From: a virus
Strand: one strand, 5' to 3'
IMG/VR virus record: IMGVR_UViG_3300012936_000034
Location: 1-44,719 of that record
Length of the DNA stretch: 44,719 nt
Positions 10,487 to 20,700 of this stretch are shown piece after piece. A program made the translations under genes and the position numbers. The stretch's first letter is position 1. Each line of letters opens with the position of its first letter. A model generated the notes under the pieces. That model saw nothing but the letters and a program-made list of their open reading frames with translations, was not told the origin of the DNA and did no database searches.

Positions 10487-10523
10487 ACTCAGGCACAAAC
10501 TTAAACGTCGGATAAAGAAACCC

Positions 10524-12338
10524 ATGGCTGCTATTATTTCTGATAAGTTTCGTATTTTTAACGCGAAACAATTCCTAGAATCCCTCACAGAGGGCGCGAC
10601 TGATACGAGCGCAGAGCGTTCTAGAATGTACTTCTTTGTGGGTCGTCCGCAACCTTGGAGAGCATATCTCGAAATTTACTCGAAGAATGCAACCGCATTT
10701 ACGGTTGGTAACGAGGTGTATGTTGGGACATATGGTTCCACAACCTTCCGTGCCACGATCGCTGCAGTTTATGATAGTGCCCTCCTTCTAACCGACGTTT
10801 TTGGCAGCAATGGTATTAACTCTGCTCCTTCTCTAGGATCTGACCTTAAGTGCCGCACTGGTGGTGCTGGTGGATCTGACACAGGTGCTACTGCTAAATC
10901 TGGCGTTTATCGTTATGCAGACGAGAACATCCCACCTCTTCCTCTTGACAACCAGTCTGAGAAGATTGCTCTATATGACGAACTAATCGCTGCAAAACGT
11001 ATTACTGATTCTTATGCAAGAACAGTTATCCGTCGTTACAACTGGGACCTAGTTGCTAACCCTAAGTACGACATGTGGAAACCTGACTACTCTGCTACTC
11101 CTGGTGGCGGTGGTCAAATCGGTAAGCAAACCGCAACTGGCGCTAACAGCATTGCTGACGCTAAGTTCTATGTAATGAACTCTTCTTACGAAGTATTTAA
11201 ATGCCTCTACAATGGTGAGGATCCTTCTAATGCTACTGGACAGAACGCAACTGAGGAACCATCTGTAGCAGGTGCTAACTATGATTCTGCAACTGGTCTC
11301 TATACTGAGACAACTGGTGCTGGTTACATCTGGAAGTATATGTACACCATCCCAACTGATGATGTTCTGAAGTTCCTATCTTCTGACTTCATGCCAATCG
11401 TTCTTCCTGCCAACGCATCTAGAACTGGTGTTGTATCTGCTGCTGTTCCAGGCGCTATCGACGCTGTACTAGTAGAAGATGCTGGTGCTGGTCTACCTGC
11501 TTCCCAAACCCTTTATACAAGCATCAAGGGAGACGGAACTGGTGGTGTAGTACAACTAGTAACTAACGGTTCTGGTACAATCACTTCTGCAAGTGTACAA
11601 GCAAGAGGAACTGGTTACACTTATGCAAACATTCTTCTTGGTAATGGCAACCTCTTCTCTGACACTGGTCTAAGCAGTGCAGTTGCAACTGGTGGCGGTG
11701 CTACTGGTGCTATCGAAGCAATCCTACCTCCTGAGGGCGGTCATGGTTCTGATCACGAAACAGAACTTAACGGAAAGCGCGTAATGACAAACATTCGTCT
11801 AACCTACGCTGAAGGTTCTGGTGACTTCCCTGTTGATAACGATTTCCGTCGTATCGGCATCATTGCTGATCCACTTGAGTGGGGAACAACAACATTTGCT
11901 ACTGCAGATACCCTCTCTGGTCTAAAGTCTATCAAGATTACTGGTGCTACTGCAGATTACAACACTGACGAGAAGATCGTTCAGACTGTAACTGGCGGTA
12001 CAGCATATGGTACAGTTGTATCATGGACTTTGGATAGTGGTTCTACAACTGCTGGTGTACTTAAGTACATCCAAACAAACGATGCACACACAGACAGTGG
12101 TGTAGTAAGAGCGTTCGAGAGCAATGGTTCTAACGCAATTACTGGAGAAAGTTCCGCTGCTTCTGGTAACGTAGACACAGGATATGCTTCTACATTACTT
12201 GGTGTAACATTCTCTGCTGGTCTTGCTGCTCCTGAAGTCGAGAACAACTCTGGTGACGTAATCTACGTTGAGAACCGTCGCTTGATCACTCGTGCTGCTG
12301 ACCAGATCGAAGATATCAAACTAGTTATTGAGTTCTAA
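10524..12338 (+). CDS. 8: Baseplate wedge subunit gp8
   Basis: 604 aa, against 334 in T4 gp8. The N-terminal part has the usual start (MAAIISDKFRIFNAKQF) and a YFFVGRPQPW block. The core AKFYVMNSSYEVFKCLYNG and GYIWKYMYTIPTDD, about residues 215-285, is characteristic of gp8 in T4-like marine phages. The C-terminus ENRRLITRAADQIEDIKLVIEF is also typical. gp8 is a dimeric wedge protein that binds gp7 and gp10 in the T4 baseplate. The extra length includes a GxGY-type beta insert at about residues 310-400 (AGAGLPASQTL ... GTGYTYANILLGNG). A good late promoter lies upstream; the Shine-Dalgarno sequence is weak (GGATAAAG). A strong hairpin follows the stop. Confidence 0.85.
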   Translation: MAAIISDKFRIFNAKQFLESLTEGATDTSAERSRMYFFVGRPQPWRAYLEIYSKNATAFTVGNEVYVGTYGSTTFRATIAAVYDSALLLTDVFGSNGINSAPSLGSDLKCRTGGAGGSDTGATAKSGVYRYADENIPPLPLDNQSEKIALYDELIAAKRITDSYARTVIRRYNWDLVANPKYDMWKPDYSATPGGGGQIGKQTATGANSIADAKFYVMNSSYEVFKCLYNGEDPSNATGQNATEEPSVAGANYDSATGLYTETTGAGYIWKYMYTIPTDDVLKFLSSDFMPIVLPANASRTGVVSAAVPGAIDAVLVEDAGAGLPASQTLYTSIKGDGTGGVVQLVTNGSGTITSASVQARGTGYTYANILLGNGNLFSDTGLSSAVATGGGATGAIEAILPPEGGHGSDHETELNGKRVMTNIRLTYAEGSGDFPVDNDFRRIGIIADPLEWGTTTFATADTLSGLKSIKITGATADYNTDEKIVQTVTGGTAYGTVVSWTLDSGSTTAGVLKYIQTNDAHTDSGVVRAFESNGSNAITGESSAASGNVDTGYASTLLGVTFSAGLAAPEVENNSGDVIYVENRRLITRAADQIEDIKLVIEF

Positions 12339-12344
12339 TTACTT

Positions 12345-12380
12345 CGCTAAATACTAGGGACTAGATACTAGTATTTGGCG
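12345..12380 (+). promoter_or_regulatory. Hairpin carrying a late-promoter-like CTAAATA between gp8 and the next gene
   Basis: A perfect 9-bp inverted repeat, AAATACTAG (12349-12357) and CTAGTATTT (12368-12376), is extended by T-G, C-G, G-C and C-G pairs to a 13-bp stem (12345-12357 with 12368-12380) around a 10-nt loop. CTAAATA lies in the left arm at 12347-12353. The right arm ends in the first G of the GGAG Shine-Dalgarno (12380-12383) of the gene starting at 12388. No U-run follows, so this is not a standard terminator. It could be a processing site, a translation-modulating stem, or a promoter whose transcripts start inside the stem. Confidence 0.6.
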
Positions 12381-12387
12381 GAGCAAG

Positions 12388-15300
12388 ATGCCTCAGAAGA
12401 CTAACCTAAATGTAAATCCTTATTACGAGGACTTTGACGCGAGTAAGAATTTTTATAAAATTCTATTCCGTCCTGGATACTCTATTCAAGGTAGGGAACT
12501 AACACAAGTTCAATCCATTCTCCAAAACCAGATTGAGAGTTTTGGAAAGTATGCTTTTAAGCAGGGTGAACAGGTAATTCCTGGTGAGGTAGGTCTCAAC
12601 ACAAAATTAGATTACGTTAAACTATCGTCTGTCTCAGAGGTTGCTATCTCAGAGGGAGACGATATTGTTTATAAAAAGTATGACATTACTCAGTTAGTAG
12701 GTCAGCAGTTAAGAGGTTTAACCTCTGGTGTTTTAGGAACTGTTCTCTCTACGGTAAATGCAACTGAGACTAATGCAGACACATTATTTGTAAGTTATCT
12801 CAACAGTGGTAATTCTAACACTGAACCAACATTCCGCCAAGGTGAGACACTAGAAGTTGTCGATGGTGTAAACACTCCTCTACTAGTTGTTGGAACAGAC
12901 GGTAGCGTGCTCCCTACCAGTATTTCTGTTACTAACCCTGACACAGGTGAAGTAACATCCCTCGACAGTCCAGCAATGGGTTATGGTTCTGCTGTCAAGG
13001 TAGAAGAAGGTATCTATTTTGTCAATGGTTATTTTGTTCGTAACGATGAGCAACTTCTTGTTATTGAAGAGTATTACGACAAACCATCTGCAAAAGTAGG
13101 ATTTACAATCAAAGAAGCGATTGCAACTCCTGAGACTGATGCGTCTCTTTATGATAATGCTATTGGTAGTTCTAACTACACTGCACCTGGAGCACATAGA
13201 CTGACAATCAGTCTAGAGATGAAAGAGTTTGCTCTAGATGCAATTACTGATAAGAATTTTATTCAACTCCTTACTGTAAAAAGAGGTGTTGTACAAAGAA
13301 AGATCACCACTACAGATTTTAGTGTACTAGAGCAAACTCTAGCACGCAGAACCTATGATGAAAGTGGCGACTATGTTGTTAGCAACTTCGATGTCAACAT
13401 GCGTGAATGGGCGCAGAAAGATGGCAATAGAGGTATCTACGCTGAAGATGAATTCGGTCTTTACAATGGATATGATGCTGGTGTAGCTGCTAGAAAAATG
13501 ATTGCTAGCATTGGTCCTGGTAAGGCATATGTTAGAGGATATGAGATTGTAAACAAAGAAATCAAATATCTTGAAATCAACAAAGCAAGAGAAAGTTTAG
13601 TCAGTGAAAATGTAACTGTAAAATCAAAGAGACTTCCTACTTTTAATGTCACTAATGTATATGGTAGTGTTCCTCTAAACAAAGAAGGATCTGAATTAAC
13701 TGCATATCCTGATGTATTTCTTTATGGATCTTTTAATGATGTATCAGTTGGTCTAAATGGAACTGAAGCATCTACAGATCATAAGCAAACTATTGCAAGA
13801 AGAGGACTTAATCTCACAGCAGATGATGGTGTTAAAACTCTTACTCTTAAGATCAATGGTCTTAATGGTCAACCAAATCTAGCAGATATCACAGATGCTA
13901 ACTTTGAAAGTAAGTATGGAACACTCTACTATATCAGATCTTACAGTGCAGAAGGAACTGCTACAGATGTTGGAACTCTAACTGCTGTATCTTTTGCTAC
14001 TATTAACAGACCTGCTATTGATACTAATGTAGCAGAACAGTTCCTTGAAATTACTGTTGTAGGTAAAAAGAACGAATTAGATCAACTTCTAATTGAGTAT
14101 GATGATGGTATTGCAGATAAAATTAGAAAACTATATCTTTCCAGAACTGATGCAGAATCTTCTAGTGCAGTTACAAGTTATTGGGGAGAAATAAAAGATT
14201 ACAGAAATACATTTACTCCTTTGATTGGTAAAGTAAAACCAAATAACTTCTTCCTTAAGAAGAGAGGTGCTGGTTTTAATTCTGATTCTGATGTCATTCT
14301 TTCTAAAGGTCGTCTAGCAGGTGGAACAGCAACATATAATTCTATCTTTGGACTATCTTACTTTGATCCACAGTTCTTCACTAAGATCATTCTAGAAACT
14401 GCTCCTACAGGTTATGATGAAGGTAAGTATGTATTTGGTTTAGAAAGTGGTGCATACGGTGTTGTTGAAGGAACAGCATCTGGTGTTTATTCTACTGGTA
14501 GAATTTTATTTGTCAAAACTTTATCTGGTAACTTCTTGCCAGGAGAATCTATTAGAGACGAAGATGACAATACAGTAAGGATTGCTAAGGACAATACAAT
14601 CTCCCACTTCATTGTTAATAATAGAGGTGCTGGTTACGCAACTGGTGCTGGTATTCAGATCAATGGTGTTGAGTATGATAGTTCTAAAGTTTTAGCAGAA
14701 ACTACTGGTGGATCTGTTTATAAAGTAAGCATCATCAATGCTTCTTTCATGAGAAATCTTGAGTATACACAACCACCTGAAATTATTATAACAGGATCTG
14801 GATCTGCAGGTGGAGCAGCATCAGTACGTGCAGTATTGATTAGAAATGCTGTAACAACTTATCGTCCACAGAATGTTAAATCTATTGGTTCTTCTTATGG
14901 TTCTGGTGGTGCTAACAAATTTAGTGCTGATATTGTAGTAGACAATCAGACATATGCAGATCTTGCTGATGTTACAAGTTTCACTTTCTTTGGTAAGAAG
15001 GGAACTACATTTGTAGAATCTACAAGTTTTAGTGCTGACGCTGCTGGTCTCTTACAGCAAGGAGATTTAATTCAATTCTCTGATGAAGATAACAACATTA
15101 TTCGTACTACAGTAGAATACGCTACACAAGCAGAGGGTGTTGACAAAACTAGAATTTATCTAGATCAAGCATTGCCAGGCGATGTTGTTAACACAAGTAT
15201 TGTACGTCTACGTCCAAAGACAGAAAACACCAATAGCGGAACTTTACTTTATCCAACTGGTAGTAAGCAAGTATTGCAAATTTCTGCTGGTGGTGATGAC

Positions 15301-18300
15301 ACTAAGATCAAATATTATTTCCGTAGAGATTTTGTAACTACTGCTGCTTCTGGTGATGGACTTATCACTTTTGCTGCTCAGTTACCATTCGGAACGCAAA
15401 GATTTGCTGCTTATACAGAAGAAAATTATATCATTACTGTTCTTGACCCAGGTGATGCACCTAACATTGCAAAAGGTGATATTGTTTATATTCCTGCAGA
15501 TTCTGTTACTATCTCTTCCTCTACTGACACTGCTAGTGGTCTTACTTCTGGTAGTATTAGTCTAAATGTTCCTGAAGGATATTTCGGAACTGTTCCTACA
15601 AATGGAACGTTCCCTAAACTTAAGTTGACTGCAACACTAGAAGTATCTAACGCAAAACCAAGACTTAAGACTGCTGTAAGAAACAAGAGAATTGTTGTTA
15701 CTGCATCTGGTGACCGTGTTATTCCTCTAAGAGGTAATGATTATGATAGTGATGTTATTGACCTAATTTCTTACTCTGATGTATTTAAACTCAGATATGT
15801 TTATGAAGGTACACCATCACAACCACCTGAAGTTGATACTGCTGGTAACCTAGTATCTGGTACAGATGTTACTGCTCGATATACTTTTGATGATGGTCAA
15901 AGAGATACGTTATATGATGTATCGAGACTAGTTCTTAAACCAGGATTTGAATCTTCTACTGGACAACTAGTAATTGCATTTGACTTCTTTGTACATTCTC
16001 AAGGAGATTTCTGTACTATTGATAGTTACTTACATGAAGCAGGTGTTGGAGAAGATGAGATCCCAGGATTTAACTCTCCTGTATTAGGAAATGTAGAACT
16101 TAAGAACATAATTGACTTCCGTCCTAAGGTAGATAATAATGCTATCATTCCAGGTTATCTAGATAAGTCTATTCTAGAAGTTACTGAAGGATCTTTCTCA
16201 GGTTCTGGTGCTGTTATTGCTAGCAGTCCAGCATCTGACAATGGTCTAGAGTATACATTCTCGTTTACTCAAAAAGAATATCTAGATCGTATTGATGGTG
16301 TGTTCCTCAATAAGAAGGGCGAGTTCGTTGTCAAAGAAGGTAATTCTTCACTCAACCCTGCAAAACCAGAACCAATTGATGATGCTATTGCACTGTTTTA
16401 CGCTTACATCCCTGCTTATACAAAGACAAGCAAGGATGTAAGGATTACCCCAGTGGATAATAGACGCTACACGATGAGGGATATCGGCAAGCTGGAGAAG
16501 CGTATTGAGCGTCTTGAATATTATACCACACTTAGCATCCTTGAGCAACAAGCTCTCAACATGCAAGTTAGAGATAGTGTTGGTATGGACAGATTTAAAT
16601 CTGGTTTCTTTGTTGACAATTTTGAAGCACATAGCGTTGGCAACCTAACCTCTCTTGATTATCGTTGTGCTATTGACCCACAGCAGTCTGTTTTACGTCC
16701 ACAATCTAGAGAAGATAGCATTAAACTTGTAGAAGTTAATGTAAGAGAAGATCAAAGATCTGTTGCAGGTTATAAGAAGAGTGGAGATATGGTAACACTA
16801 CCATTTACATCACTTTCTCTACTAGGAAATGCTGCAGCATCTAAGAAGATCAATCCAAATCCTTTTGTTGTTGTACAATATGTTGGTGATGGTGAACTTT
16901 CTCCATCTATCGACCAATGGTATGATCAACATGAAGAACCACTAGTTGTAGATACAAATACAAATCTGTACAGTATTTTCCTTGCAAAAGACAACACCAA
17001 GGAATCTTTCTCTAGTATTCACAACTCTTTCATCATCAACTGGGTCGGTGCAGCACCAGCATTTGCTGCTATCAATTCTCTTGGTGAAGTAAATACACAG
17101 CAAGCAATTGCAACTGTCACATCTGCTTCTGTTGCAAGTTCTTCTAACATCAGTCCACAAAATAATGATGTTGGTAAGGGTGTACAGACCAAGACAGTAA
17201 GAGGAAACGTTGTATCTAATGCTCTATCATTCTTCGCTAGAAGTATTCCTATTAAGTATGTCCTTAGAAGAATGAAACCTAATACGAAGATGTATGTCTT
17301 CCTTGAGGGTAGAAACATTGATCGTTGGGTTAACCCTGACTTGAGATTTACAGGTCTCGCTGGTAACTCTCTATCTGCATTTAATGGTGGTATTACTACT
17401 GATGAATATGGTAACGCATCTGGTTTGATTATTCTTCCTGGTGGATATGCACCTACAGAAAATGCAGTATGGAATGGAGATGTTGATACACTATCTTATG
17501 ATACAAGTTCTGAACAAATTAACGTTTCTACTGGAGATCTAACATTCAGATTTACTTCTAGTAACACAAACGAAAGCAAAGATAATGCTAGCGTTAACTA
17601 CACTGAAGTTAAGTATTATGCAACTGGTATTCTTCCAGAAAATCCATCTAGCATTGTATCTACAAAACCATCTACTTTCAAATCTAATGAAGGTGTTCAA
17701 ACTGTAGAGAGCAACACTGATAATCCAGTAAGACCTAATCCTCTTGCTCAAATGTTCAAGGTTGAAAACCAAGAGGGTGGATGTTTCGTTACTGGTGTAG
17801 ATCTATTCTTTAACAAGAAGGATCCATATATTCCAGTCAAAGCATATCTTACTGATGTAGATTCTGAAAAACCAGGAAAGAATATTGTTCCTGGATCAGA
17901 GAAGACACTATCACCAAATACTTTCCTTAAGTGTTATACAAATGGTGACGTTGCTGTTTACAAGGATGAAAATGTAACAGGTGTTACATCTGCTGCATCT
18001 GGTCCTATTCTACAAATCTTTGATAAGAACAATGTAGAACTAGTTGCTACTGCATCTGGTAAGTATAGTCTTACAAATGAGCAAGTGTACACTATTGTTC
18101 TTGGTAATCACAATGGTAAATCTTTTGTACAGAATGAAGATCTAGAAATTCCTTCTGTAAGTCTTGCTAATGATACAGGTGGAACTAATTTGAAAGTTAC
18201 CATTGCAAAAGATAGTGGCAAACTTTCTGGTATTAGAGTTACCAATCCTGGTCTAAATTATGACAGTGCAATTCTTACTATTGAAAGTCCTCAATTGCCA

Positions 18301-20484
18301 GGTGGATCTACTGCTACTGCTGCCGTAGAAGTTTCTGGTGGTAAGGTTTACAATGCAGAAATTTCTCTATCTGGTTTTGGATATACAGAAGCACCTTCTG
18401 TTGTTGTCAAAGGAATTGGTAATGGTGCTGGCGGATGTCAAATTCAAACCTTTATTGAGGTTGATACACCTGCTGTAAGAATGGGTGTTTCTATTGATGC
18501 AGATGGAGTTACACAATCTACAACTCCAACACACTTTGCTTTTGATTATCCTGTATATCTACAAGATGATACCGAGTATGCTCTAGTTGTAGAAACAGAT
18601 TCTACTGATTATGAAATGTGGTCTTCTCTACTAGGTGAGACTGATATCTCTACTAGTACAGTTATTACAACTCAAGCATCTCTAGGTTCTCTTTACAAAT
18701 CTCAAAATACTGAGAGTTGGCAGGAAGATAATGCAGAGGATTTGAAGTTTACTCTATATCGTGCAGAATTTGATACTTCTAGAACTGCAAATCTTCTACT
18801 CAAGAATGATAATCTTGGATATGAACTATTGCAAGAAAATCCATTTGAAACAAATGCAAGTGCTGCTACAAATGCTACTTCTAGACTATTCAAGAATAAC
18901 AACAAATTTGTAAAAGCAAATCATAGAGATCATGGTTTTGAAGACAGTGGTAAGTCTTATGTATTCTATAGAACTGCACAAGAGACTGGTGGTGTAACAG
19001 CAGATATTCTGAATAGCACTTTATTCCAAGTTTCAAACAGTGGTGTTGATAGTTACAACATTCAATCTACAACTAATGCTTCCAGTAATGCATTTGGTGG
19101 TGGTTCTGTTGTATATGGTACTCACAATAGAAAATTTGAAACTTTATATCCTTTAGTTGGATATCTATCATTTACTGGTACAAAAGTAGAAAGTTTCATT
19201 AAAACAACAAATGTTGTTCCTGTAGATAGTTCTACTACTAACTATGTTTCATATTCTCAAACAGATTATGAAAAAACTTTCTTGAATGAAGCACAGTATT
19301 TTACCAATCAAAAGATGGTCGCATCTGAGATTAATGAGACTTTGAACAATTTGGATCAGTCTCTAGTATATAAAATTCAACTATCTTCTACTGCTTCTAA
19401 TCTATCTCCAATTATTGATCTTTCCAACGCTACAGTTAAAACTTCTACTACTAGAGTTGAAAATGCTGCTGGTAAAGAGAATAGATTTGGTAGACAAGAT
19501 CAGAAGATTAAATTCTTCCCAGTTTATCAATTCCAACTATCTGGAAATGGTGGAACAGAAATTCAAACAGGTCAAGTTATCAAAGGTCAGACAACAAAGG
19601 CATCTGGAACAATTGCAAGAGTAAATGGTTCTGTTGTTTATGTTCGTGTCAAAACACAACAGTTCTTCCAGCAAGGTGAAACTGTTGATCTTGGTAACCA
19701 ATCACAGTTAACTTCTGTAACTGTAGATTCCAATCCTGCAGAACTATTCTTCAATATCGAAGATGGTGCAACTATTGTAGCACGTAACCCATCTGTTATT
19801 CTAGAAACATATGATAACGTTATTACTGGTAAAGCAGTTCTTTGGAATAGCAGATCTCAAGAGTTAACATTGAGAACTGATATCCAACCAATCAATGATG
19901 ATTTCACTGGAAGAATTATTGATAATGCTGCATTTGCTAGAGGAGCAGATACTTCTAATCAAACTCCAGATATTTTCCGTGTTGGTGATATTTTAAAATA
20001 TCCTACACAAGAAGATACAGAAGCAAGTTATCTAGAAGTTGGATCCGTTGAATATTTGAACGGTATTGACTTTGTTGCAGAAGATACATCTAAGAATAGT
20101 TCTTCTATTGCTAAGTATGTAACTAAAGAAGTTGGTATCTCTAACCCTGGAACTTCTATTGATGTAAGACTAACTGCTAATGTCAAAGATATTGCAAATG
20201 TAAGAGTTCTTTACAGATTTAAGAAAGCATCCAGTCAAGAAAACTTTGAAGATATCGATTGGGAATACTTCAATACAGATGGTTCACCTGATGTTCTTGA
20301 AATTGCAACTAGTGAAAATAGCATTTCTAGTGTTACCGAGAAGCAATCTTCTTATCAAGAACTCAAGTATAGTGTATCTGACCTGCCAGAGTTTGCCTCA
20401 TTTGCAGTCAAAATTGTAATGAAGACTGTAGATCCCGCGTATGCTCCAAAGGTCCAAGATATTCGTGCAGTTGCCTCTTTCTAA
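12388..20484 (+). CDS. DUF4815-like giant virion structural protein (baseplate/tail-fibre attachment region)
   Basis: 2698 aa. The N-terminal block NPYYEDFDASKNFYKILFRPG followed by SIQGRELTQVQSILQNQIESFG (residues about 9-53) is the hallmark of DUF4815 proteins of T4-like marine phages. Following it is a long beta-rich body. GxGY-type modules lie near residues 741-818 and 1952-2018. A predicted coiled coil (IGKLEKRIERLEYYTTLSILEQQ) lies near 1364-1390. Late motifs are PNPLAQMF.VEN near 1790 and a C-terminal beta domain ending PKVQDIRAVASF. It occupies the place after gp8 taken in T4 by gp9/gp10, so a role in the outer baseplate or in fibre attachment is inferred. The ATG is preceded by GGAG at 5-nt spacing. 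Possible alternative: a functional equivalent of gp10. I cannot show homology to gp10. Confidence 0.72.
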   Translation: MPQKTNLNVNPYYEDFDASKNFYKILFRPGYSIQGRELTQVQSILQNQIESFGKYAFKQGEQVIPGEVGLNTKLDYVKLSSVSEVAISEGDDIVYKKYDITQLVGQQLRGLTSGVLGTVLSTVNATETNADTLFVSYLNSGNSNTEPTFRQGETLEVVDGVNTPLLVVGTDGSVLPTSISVTNPDTGEVTSLDSPAMGYGSAVKVEEGIYFVNGYFVRNDEQLLVIEEYYDKPSAKVGFTIKEAIATPETDASLYDNAIGSSNYTAPGAHRLTISLEMKEFALDAITDKNFIQLLTVKRGVVQRKITTTDFSVLEQTLARRTYDESGDYVVSNFDVNMREWAQKDGNRGIYAEDEFGLYNGYDAGVAARKMIASIGPGKAYVRGYEIVNKEIKYLEINKARESLVSENVTVKSKRLPTFNVTNVYGSVPLNKEGSELTAYPDVFLYGSFNDVSVGLNGTEASTDHKQTIARRGLNLTADDGVKTLTLKINGLNGQPNLADITDANFESKYGTLYYIRSYSAEGTATDVGTLTAVSFATINRPAIDTNVAEQFLEITVVGKKNELDQLLIEYDDGIADKIRKLYLSRTDAESSSAVTSYWGEIKDYRNTFTPLIGKVKPNNFFLKKRGAGFNSDSDVILSKGRLAGGTATYNSIFGLSYFDPQFFTKIILETAPTGYDEGKYVFGLESGAYGVVEGTASGVYSTGRILFVKTLSGNFLPGESIRDEDDNTVRIAKDNTISHFIVNNRGAGYATGAGIQINGVEYDSSKVLAETTGGSVYKVSIINASFMRNLEYTQPPEIIITGSGSAGGAASVRAVLIRNAVTTYRPQNVKSIGSSYGSGGANKFSADIVVDNQTYADLADVTSFTFFGKKGTTFVESTSFSADAAGLLQQGDLIQFSDEDNNIIRTTVEYATQAEGVDKTRIYLDQALPGDVVNTSIVRLRPKTENTNSGTLLYPTGSKQVLQISAGGDDTKIKYYFRRDFVTTAASGDGLITFAAQLPFGTQRFAAYTEENYIITVLDPGDAPNIAKGDIVYIPADSVTISSSTDTASGLTSGSISLNVPEGYFGTVPTNGTFPKLKLTATLEVSNAKPRLKTAVRNKRIVVTASGDRVIPLRGNDYDSDVIDLISYSDVFKLRYVYEGTPSQPPEVDTAGNLVSGTDVTARYTFDDGQRDTLYDVSRLVLKPGFESSTGQLVIAFDFFVHSQGDFCTIDSYLHEAGVGEDEIPGFNSPVLGNVELKNIIDFRPKVDNNAIIPGYLDKSILEVTEGSFSGSGAVIASSPASDNGLEYTFSFTQKEYLDRIDGVFLNKKGEFVVKEGNSSLNPAKPEPIDDAIALFYAYIPAYTKTSKDVRITPVDNRRYTMRDIGKLEKRIERLEYYTTLSILEQQALNMQVRDSVGMDRFKSGFFVDNFEAHSVGNLTSLDYRCAIDPQQSVLRPQSREDSIKLVEVNVREDQRSVAGYKKSGDMVTLPFTSLSLLGNAAASKKINPNPFVVVQYVGDGELSPSIDQWYDQHEEPLVVDTNTNLYSIFLAKDNTKESFSSIHNSFIINWVGAAPAFAAINSLGEVNTQQAIATVTSASVASSSNISPQNNDVGKGVQTKTVRGNVVSNALSFFARSIPIKYVLRRMKPNTKMYVFLEGRNIDRWVNPDLRFTGLAGNSLSAFNGGITTDEYGNASGLIILPGGYAPTENAVWNGDVDTLSYDTSSEQINVSTGDLTFRFTSSNTNESKDNASVNYTEVKYYATGILPENPSSIVSTKPSTFKSNEGVQTVESNTDNPVRPNPLAQMFKVENQEGGCFVTGVDLFFNKKDPYIPVKAYLTDVDSEKPGKNIVPGSEKTLSPNTFLKCYTNGDVAVYKDENVTGVTSAASGPILQIFDKNNVELVATASGKYSLTNEQVYTIVLGNHNGKSFVQNEDLEIPSVSLANDTGGTNLKVTIAKDSGKLSGIRVTNPGLNYDSAILTIESPQLPGGSTATAAVEVSGGKVYNAEISLSGFGYTEAPSVVVKGIGNGAGGCQIQTFIEVDTPAVRMGVSIDADGVTQSTTPTHFAFDYPVYLQDDTEYALVVETDSTDYEMWSSLLGETDISTSTVITTQASLGSLYKSQNTESWQEDNAEDLKFTLYRAEFDTSRTANLLLKNDNLGYELLQENPFETNASAATNATSRLFKNNNKFVKANHRDHGFEDSGKSYVFYRTAQETGGVTADILNSTLFQVSNSGVDSYNIQSTTNASSNAFGGGSVVYGTHNRKFETLYPLVGYLSFTGTKVESFIKTTNVVPVDSSTTNYVSYSQTDYEKTFLNEAQYFTNQKMVASEINETLNNLDQSLVYKIQLSSTASNLSPIIDLSNATVKTSTTRVENAAGKENRFGRQDQKIKFFPVYQFQLSGNGGTEIQTGQVIKGQTTKASGTIARVNGSVVYVRVKTQQFFQQGETVDLGNQSQLTSVTVDSNPAELFFNIEDGATIVARNPSVILETYDNVITGKAVLWNSRSQELTLRTDIQPINDDFTGRIIDNAAFARGADTSNQTPDIFRVGDILKYPTQEDTEASYLEVGSVEYLNGIDFVAEDTSKNSSSIAKYVTKEVGISNPGTSIDVRLTANVKDIANVRVLYRFKKASSQENFEDIDWEYFNTDGSPDVLEIATSENSISSVTEKQSSYQELKYSVSDLPEFASFAVKIVMKTVDPAYAPKVQDIRAVASF

Positions 20485-20493
20485 GTTCCGCGC

Positions 20494-20700
20494 ATGAGTT
20501 ACATCAAAGTTGAAGGGCATGATGGTCTCGTAAGGGACCAAAACACAGGTGCCATCATCAATCGTGACGATTCTGCTATAGCTGCAAGGCGTAAATCTCA
20601 GCAGCTAGGTTCCGCGTTAGACGACATAAATATGTTGAAGAATGAAATCTCTGAAATTAAGTCCCTTCTACGAGAGTTAGTCAAAAATGCCAGCAATTAA
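20494..20700 (+). CDS. Small conserved coiled-coil protein, probably structural
   Basis: 68 aa, starting 9 nt after the preceding stop and overlapping the next gene by 14 nt, so translation is likely coupled. The N-terminal half is polar with a short GLVRDQNTGAI stretch. Residues about 38-65 form an amphipathic heptad segment (LGSALDDINMLKNEISEIKSLLRELV). The length, position between two fibre-like genes and coiled coil suggest an assembly or trimerisation partner. Function is unknown and no family name is claimed. Confidence 0.7.
   Translation: MSYIKVEGHDGLVRDQNTGAIINRDDSAIAARRKSQQLGSALDDINMLKNEISEIKSLLRELVKNASN

Noticed and set aside
13440-13500. Possible frameshift or intein in the giant genes
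   Set aside because: All four giant frames are open from end to end and the N- and C-terminal blocks are intact. No intein splice motifs (C-terminal HN followed by C/S/T with block A) were noticed.
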